Under the pieces are notes generated by a model. The model ran no database searches and was not told the DNA's origin. It worked only from the letters and a program-made list of their open reading frames with translations. A DNA stretch of 7,963 nt. Origin: Acidobacteriota bacterium. Lineage in GTDB: Bacteria > Acidobacteriota > Thermoanaerobaculia > Multivoradales > UBA5704. The translations under genes and the position numbers were made by a program. The stretch is from assembly GCA_003223675.1 (NCBI GenBank), contig QHVW01000553.1, forward strand, positions 1-7,963, given 5' to 3'. Positions 5,220 through 7,963 of this stretch are shown piece by piece (position 1 is the stretch's first letter; every line of letters begins with the position of its first letter).

Positions 5220-5429
5220 TTAGGCCAGACCCTGGCGACGCTCTTCCTGCAGCTTCCGCATGATCTTCTTGCGGGCTTGCACGGCCTTGCGCTTGCGCTT
5301 CACCGAGGGCTTCTCGAAGTGCTGCCGTTTCCGCAGCTCGGTCAAGATCCCTGACTTCTCGACTTTCCGCTTGAAACGGCGCAAGGCGTTCTCGAAGCTC
5401 TCCTCCTCGCGCACATGCACAACAGGCAT
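5220..5429 (-). CDS. rpsU: 30S ribosomal protein bS21
   Basis: Protein of 69 aa, normal length for bS21. It has the family pattern: MPVVHVREEESFENALRRFKR at the N-terminus, VEKSGILTELRKRQHFEKPS in the middle, and a strongly basic C-terminal helix (KRKRKAVQARKKIMRK). bS21 is a late-assembling 30S protein near the mRNA exit/anti-Shine-Dalgarno region and helps translation initiation. ATG 5429 is preceded by AGAGGTGA at 5444-5437, a good Shine-Dalgarno. The gene stands alone between its own promoter region and a strong terminator, not in the rpsU-dnaG-rpoD arrangement of enterobacteria. Confidence 0.97.
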   Translation of the reverse strand: MPVVHVREEESFENALRRFKRKVEKSGILTELRKRQHFEKPSVKRKRKAVQARKKIMRKLQEERRQGLA

Positions 5430-5463
5430 CGGGCACTCACCTCTTTTCTTGCCTGGATGAAAG

Positions 5464-5485
5464 CGCCCCCCGGCTTCGGGGGGCG
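5464..5485 (-). terminator. GC-rich hairpin between the lipoprotein gene and rpsU
   Basis: Nine-bp stem CGCCCCCCG/CGGGGGGCG with a 4-nt loop (AAGC on the minus strand), followed by CTTTC. It lies 34 nt past the stop of the lipoprotein gene and 35 nt before the rpsU start. It could terminate the former or sit in the rpsU 5' leader if rpsU has the promoter proposed at 5495-5523. The T-run is poor. Confidence 0.5.
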
Positions 5486-5494
5486 TAGGGAGTA

Positions 5495-5523
5495 AATTTC
5501 GCTCAAAAGCGGGGAAAAGTCAA
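5495..5523 (-). promoter_or_regulatory. Possible sigma70 promoter for rpsU
   Basis: On the minus strand TTGACT (5 of 6 to the -35 consensus) at 5523-5518 is followed after 17 nt by GAAATT at 5500-5495, a weak -10, in an AT-rich patch. The -35 overlaps the stop codon of the upstream gene. If used, the rpsU leader would include the 5464-5485 hairpin. Confidence 0.35.
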
Positions 5524-6290
5524 GCCGCGCTTCGCGGCGCCGGGGCCGGCGCGGCGGATGGCGGATGGAGGGCGTCGAAGTCGGTGAGGTAGACCACGGT
5601 CTTGCCGTCCTCCTTGTGGAACCAGACCGCGGCCGCGTCCCCCCCGGCGTCGCGCGGGTAGAACCAGCCGGTGACGCCGCGCTCCGGGTAATTGCGCACG
5701 TTGTTGAGGTTGGGCGCCCCGAGGAGGCGGCGCACCTCGTCCGGCTCCATCCCCTTCTGCACCTGGGCGAAGGTCTCGTGCGTCATGTAGCGCCGGCCTT
5801 CAGCCCGGGCCAGCTCCTCCCTGAGCCGGGGGTTGTCGGGATCCACCACCAGCGCCTCCTTGTAGATGTCGATCGCGCGCTGGAAGTCGCCGCCCTGCTC
5901 GAGCCAGGTGCGGGCGAGATGGATCTCCTCGTCGCTCTTCATGCGCAGGGCGTCCTTCTGGCGCTTGCTGAGCGGCTCCCCCTGGATGGGCGGATCGGCA
6001 TTGAGGAAGGCGGCCAGGCGGCGGTTGAGCTCGTCGGAGAGGGCCTGCGTCTCCTTCTGGAGCCTGGGATCGGGCTGGGCCGCGAGCCGCTCCCGCCGCG
6101 CGTCGAGGTCGGCCTTGGCGCGCTGGAGCCAGGCCCATTCGGACTGGGATTCGGAGGACTCCGGCCGCTCCGCCTTCTCCGCGGCCCGCCGGCCGCAGCC
6201 GGGGGCGCCGGCGAGCAGCAGCAGCGCGCCGCAGAGGAGCGCGGCGCCATGCCGGCGCGCTCGGAAGGGTCCGCGAGGGCTCGGGTCCAT
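5520..6290 (-). CDS. Probable lipoprotein with TPR and BamE/SmpA-like domains
   Basis: Protein of 256 aa. It begins with basic residues (RGPFRARRHG), a hydrophobic core (AALLCGALLLLAGAP) and Cys32; the APGC lipobox is imperfect because of Pro at -2, so lipidation is likely but unproven. Residues 40-115 are charged and helical. About 118-164 fits a TPR-like pair of helices (RTWLEQGGDFQRAIDIYKEALVVDPDNP). About 171-238 resembles the BamE/SmpA domain: FAQVQKGMEPDEVRRLLGAPN, then a Tyr/Trp-containing strand pair (VTGWFYPRD, AAAVWFHKEDGKTVVYLTDF). The tail is Ala/Pro-rich. It probably sits in the periplasm, where TPR and BamE-like folds act as protein-interaction modules in envelope assembly; a specific role is not deducible. 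ATG 6290 has AGGAG 7 nt upstream. It is upstream of rpsU on the same strand but apparently not its operon partner. Confidence 0.82.
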   Translation of the reverse strand: MDPSPRGPFRARRHGAALLCGALLLLAGAPGCGRRAAEKAERPESSESQSEWAWLQRAKADLDARRERLAAQPDPRLQKETQALSDELNRRLAAFLNADPPIQGEPLSKRQKDALRMKSDEEIHLARTWLEQGGDFQRAIDIYKEALVVDPDNPRLREELARAEGRRYMTHETFAQVQKGMEPDEVRRLLGAPNLNNVRNYPERGVTGWFYPRDAGGDAAAVWFHKEDGKTVVYLTDFDALHPPSAAPAPAPRSAA

Positions 6291-6331
6291 CGATGATCTC
6301 CTATATCTGGCCCGCGCCGAACGTACCACGG

Positions 6332-6354
6332 CCCCGCCCGGGCATCAATGCCCG
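6332..6354 (-). repeat. REP-like repeat, copy 4 (degenerate, second hairpin only)
   Basis: These 23 bp are identical to 2244-2266 of copy 2, covering the second hairpin minus the last bases of one arm. The GTAG spacer and the TTCA hairpin that follow in complete copies are absent. It lies in the divergent gap between the lipoprotein gene and the GAF-like gene. Confidence 0.8.
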
Positions 6355-6371
6355 CCAGCGCGCGTGCCCCT

Positions 6372-6396
6372 AAGCCCTTGTTCCAGAGGGCTTTTT
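6372..6396 (+). terminator. Plus-strand terminator-like hairpin upstream of the GAF-like gene
   Basis: Seven-bp stem AAGCCCT/AGGGCTT with loop TGTTCCAG, followed by TTT. No plus-strand gene lies just upstream, since the neighbour is the minus-strand lipoprotein gene, so it would only stop antisense or stray rightward transcription. It ends 2 nt before the -35 of the next promoter. Confidence 0.6.
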
Positions 6397-6398
6397 CC

Positions 6399-6427
6399 TT
6401 GACAGCGCGCGGCGGGTCCAGAATAAT
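6399..6427 (+). promoter_or_regulatory. Strong sigma70-type promoter for the GAF-like gene
   Basis: TTGACA (perfect -35) at 6399-6404, a 17-nt spacer, and AATAAT (5 of 6) at 6422-6427. Predicted start of transcription is near 6434, giving a leader of about 48 nt that carries GGAGAG at 6470-6475, 6 nt before the ATG at 6482. This is the best promoter match in the window. Confidence 0.8.
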
Positions 6428-6481
6428 CAGCTTCCCATAGTTGAACCTTCACACACAGAGGACGGCCGCGGAGAGCAACGG

Positions 6482-7963
6482 ATGTCCCTTTCGGAAAGAA
6501 TCCACCAGTTGAACAGCGAGATCGGCGCCTCGGTCGAGCGCGCTCTCGCCGAGCTGCGTCAGGAGATCTCCCAGCGCCTGCGCGCCAGCAACGATGAGAT
6601 CCAGCGGCGGCTGGAGGACTTCACCCCGTCGCTGCCGCCTTCCTATCTGTCCCACGACGACCTCGCCCCCGCCGCCGAGCGGGAGCTGGGCCCGGGGGCC
6701 CGGCGCGGCGCCGTGCGCGCCCTGCGCGACGCCATCGCCGGCATCGACCGCGCCCGCTCGCAGGCGGACATCCTCTCCGCCCTGCTGCGCGAGGCGGCCC
6801 ACTACGCCTCGCGCGTGGCCGTGCTGCTGGTGCGCGGCAACGAGCTGCGGGGGTGGGGAGGAGAGGGTTTCGGCGACGCGGCGCTCCGCGACCTGACCCT
6901 GGAGGCCCAGGACGGCGCCTGGGGCCGGCTCGCCCAGGCCCAGGGCGCCATCCTGCTCAGCGCCTCGGACTGCGCCGCGCTGTGCAGCCGCATCGAGAGC
7001 CCGCTGCCCAGCGAGGGCGTGCTGGTGCCGATCCTGCTCCGCGACCGCGTGGCCGCCGGCCTCTATGCCGACCGCCTCGACGGCGCCGAGCTCGGGGTCG
7101 AGGCGCTCCAGGTCCTCGCCCACGCCGCGGCCCAGGCGATCGAGACGCTGCCCTTCCGCGAGCGCTCCTCCACGCCCACGCTGGCCCTCGACGGCGGCAT
7201 CGACGGCGGGGGAGCCCCGGCCGCCGTGGCGGAGATCGCCGAGGAGCCGGCCGCCGCCGCCGCCGTTGAAGCTCCGGCTCCGGCCGAGGCCGCCGCGCCG
7301 GCGACGCCCGAGCCCGAGCCGCGGCAGGAGGCCCTGACTCCTCCGGAGCCGGTGCCGGCGTACGCCGCCCCGGAGCCGGAAGCCCCCGCGTGGGCCGCCC
7401 CGGCGGAAGAGGCTCCTGAAGCGCCGCCGGTCGAGGCTCCGCCGCGTGTCACCGGCGAGAGCGTGGCCTGGGACGCCGCCACCGCGCGCGTCACCGAGGC
7501 GATGCCCCTCCCCGGCTTCCCCCGGACCTCCGAGGGCCTGCTCTCCACGCAGCGGGAGCCGGCGCCGCCGATGGAAGAGGAGGTCCCCCGCTTCCCGCGC
7601 TCCGTCGAGCCCGAGCCCGTCCGCGCCCCCGATCCCAGCCCGGACGCGACCGTGCTGCTCCCGCGCTCCAACCTGGTGCCCGAGCCGCCGCCGGCCCCCT
7701 CGCCGCTGCGGCCGGTGCCGCCGCCGGAGGAGCCGGCGCTCGACCGCGGCACGCCCGAGGTGCGGCCGCCGAGCGGCGTCGAGGGCCCGGGCTGGGCGTT
7801 CGCCACCACGCGCGTGCCGGTGAGCGCCGACAATCAGGCCCTGCACGAGGAGGCCCGGCGCCTCGCCCGCCTGCTGGTGAGCGAGATCAAGCTCTACAAT
7901 GAGGAGCAGGTCGAGGAAGGGCGCCGCAACCGCGACATCTATGAACGGTTGCGCGAGGATATA
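6482..7963 (+). CDS. GAF-like sensory protein with Pro/Ala/Glu linker (3' partial)
   Basis: Open from ATG 6482 to the window edge (494 codons, no stop seen), with Shine-Dalgarno GGAGAG 6 nt upstream. Residues 1-45 are a charged helix, likely coiled coil (ERIHQLNSEIGASVERALAELR). About 93-228 look like a GAF domain: QADILSALLREAAHYASRVAVLLVRGNELRGW, then SPLPSEGVLVPILLRDRVAAGLYAD and a terminal helix (EALQVLAHAAAQAIETLPF). GAF domains bind small ligands or mediate dimerisation; no ligand can be named. Residues about 231-435 are a low-complexity Pro/Ala/Glu linker, probably disordered. From about 437 a structured segment begins (ALHEEARRLARLLVSEIKLYN, EEGRRNRDIYERLRED). I recall similar helical tails ending uncharacterised proteins in Acidobacteriota and related deltaproteobacterial groups. 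No kinase or output domain appears before the edge. Probably cytoplasmic; not a shadow ORF, since codon use is G/C-ending throughout. Confidence 0.85.
   Translation, partial: MSLSERIHQLNSEIGASVERALAELRQEISQRLRASNDEIQRRLEDFTPSLPPSYLSHDDLAPAAERELGPGARRGAVRALRDAIAGIDRARSQADILSALLREAAHYASRVAVLLVRGNELRGWGGEGFGDAALRDLTLEAQDGAWGRLAQAQGAILLSASDCAALCSRIESPLPSEGVLVPILLRDRVAAGLYADRLDGAELGVEALQVLAHAAAQAIETLPFRERSSTPTLALDGGIDGGGAPAAVAEIAEEPAAAAAVEAPAPAEAAAPATPEPEPRQEALTPPEPVPAYAAPEPEAPAWAAPAEEAPEAPPVEAPPRVTGESVAWDAATARVTEAMPLPGFPRTSEGLLSTQREPAPPMEEEVPRFPRSVEPEPVRAPDPSPDATVLLPRSNLVPEPPPAPSPLRPVPPPEEPALDRGTPEVRPPSGVEGPGWAFATTRVPVSADNQALHEEARRLARLLVSEIKLYNEEQVEEGRRNRDIYERLREDI

Noticed and set aside
3875..5263. 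Plus-strand 462-codon open frame overlapping the NYN gene.
   Set aside because: Arg/Gly/Pro-rich shadow frame. The NYN and OST-HTH motifs are in the other frame.
6449..7846. Minus-strand 465-codon open frame opposite the GAF-like gene.
   Set aside because: Arg/Gly/Ala low-complexity product with no motif. The plus strand has promoter, Shine-Dalgarno and a GAF-like domain.
1..7963. CRISPR array, tRNA or rRNA genes.
   Set aside because: No regularly spaced direct repeats and no cloverleaf or rRNA-like segments were seen on either strand.

Overview
High-GC bacterial chromosomal segment with strong G/C third-position codon bias and no sign of phage, transposase, CRISPR, tRNA or rRNA. The mix of a YfhO-type membrane protein, a COG2316-type HD protein, bS21, a GAF/proline-rich protein and a stand-alone RiPP precursor with a lanthipeptide-like leader fits a soil or sediment lineage such as Acidobacteriota (Thermoanaerobaculia-like). 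That assignment is inference from gene style only.

Layout. 1-48: truncated copy of a two-hairpin dispersed repeat. 90-2321 (+): large polytopic YfhO-family protein whose last codons lie inside a second, inverted repeat copy. 2283-2385: two head-to-head repeat copies forming a bidirectional terminator-like block. 2387-2959 (-): HD-domain phosphohydrolase. 2996-3307 (+): small CxxC protein, divergent from the HD gene, which appears to start at ACG behind a leaderless-type promoter. 3318-3518 (-): 66-aa RiPP precursor-like peptide with a perfect Shine-Dalgarno sequence and no maturation enzyme in view. 3519-3659: divergent intergenic region with hairpins. 3660-5147 (+): NYN-domain putative ribonuclease with a long charged N-terminus and a C-terminal OST-HTH/LOTUS-like domain. 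5163-5192: terminator of rpsU. 5220-5429 (-): rpsU (bS21). 5520-6290 (-): probable lipoprotein with TPR and BamE/SmpA-like domains. 6332-6427: degenerate repeat copy, plus-strand terminator and strong sigma70 promoter. 6482 to window end (+): GAF-like protein with a long Pro/Ala/Glu linker, cut by the window edge.

Genes working together: no single operon dominates, and most genes are separate transcription units in alternating orientation. The NYN/OST-HTH protein and bS21 converge and both concern RNA or translation, but no functional link is shown. The most notable items are the orphan RiPP precursor, the ACG-initiated CxxC protein, and a repeat family whose two stems show compensatory base changes between copies.
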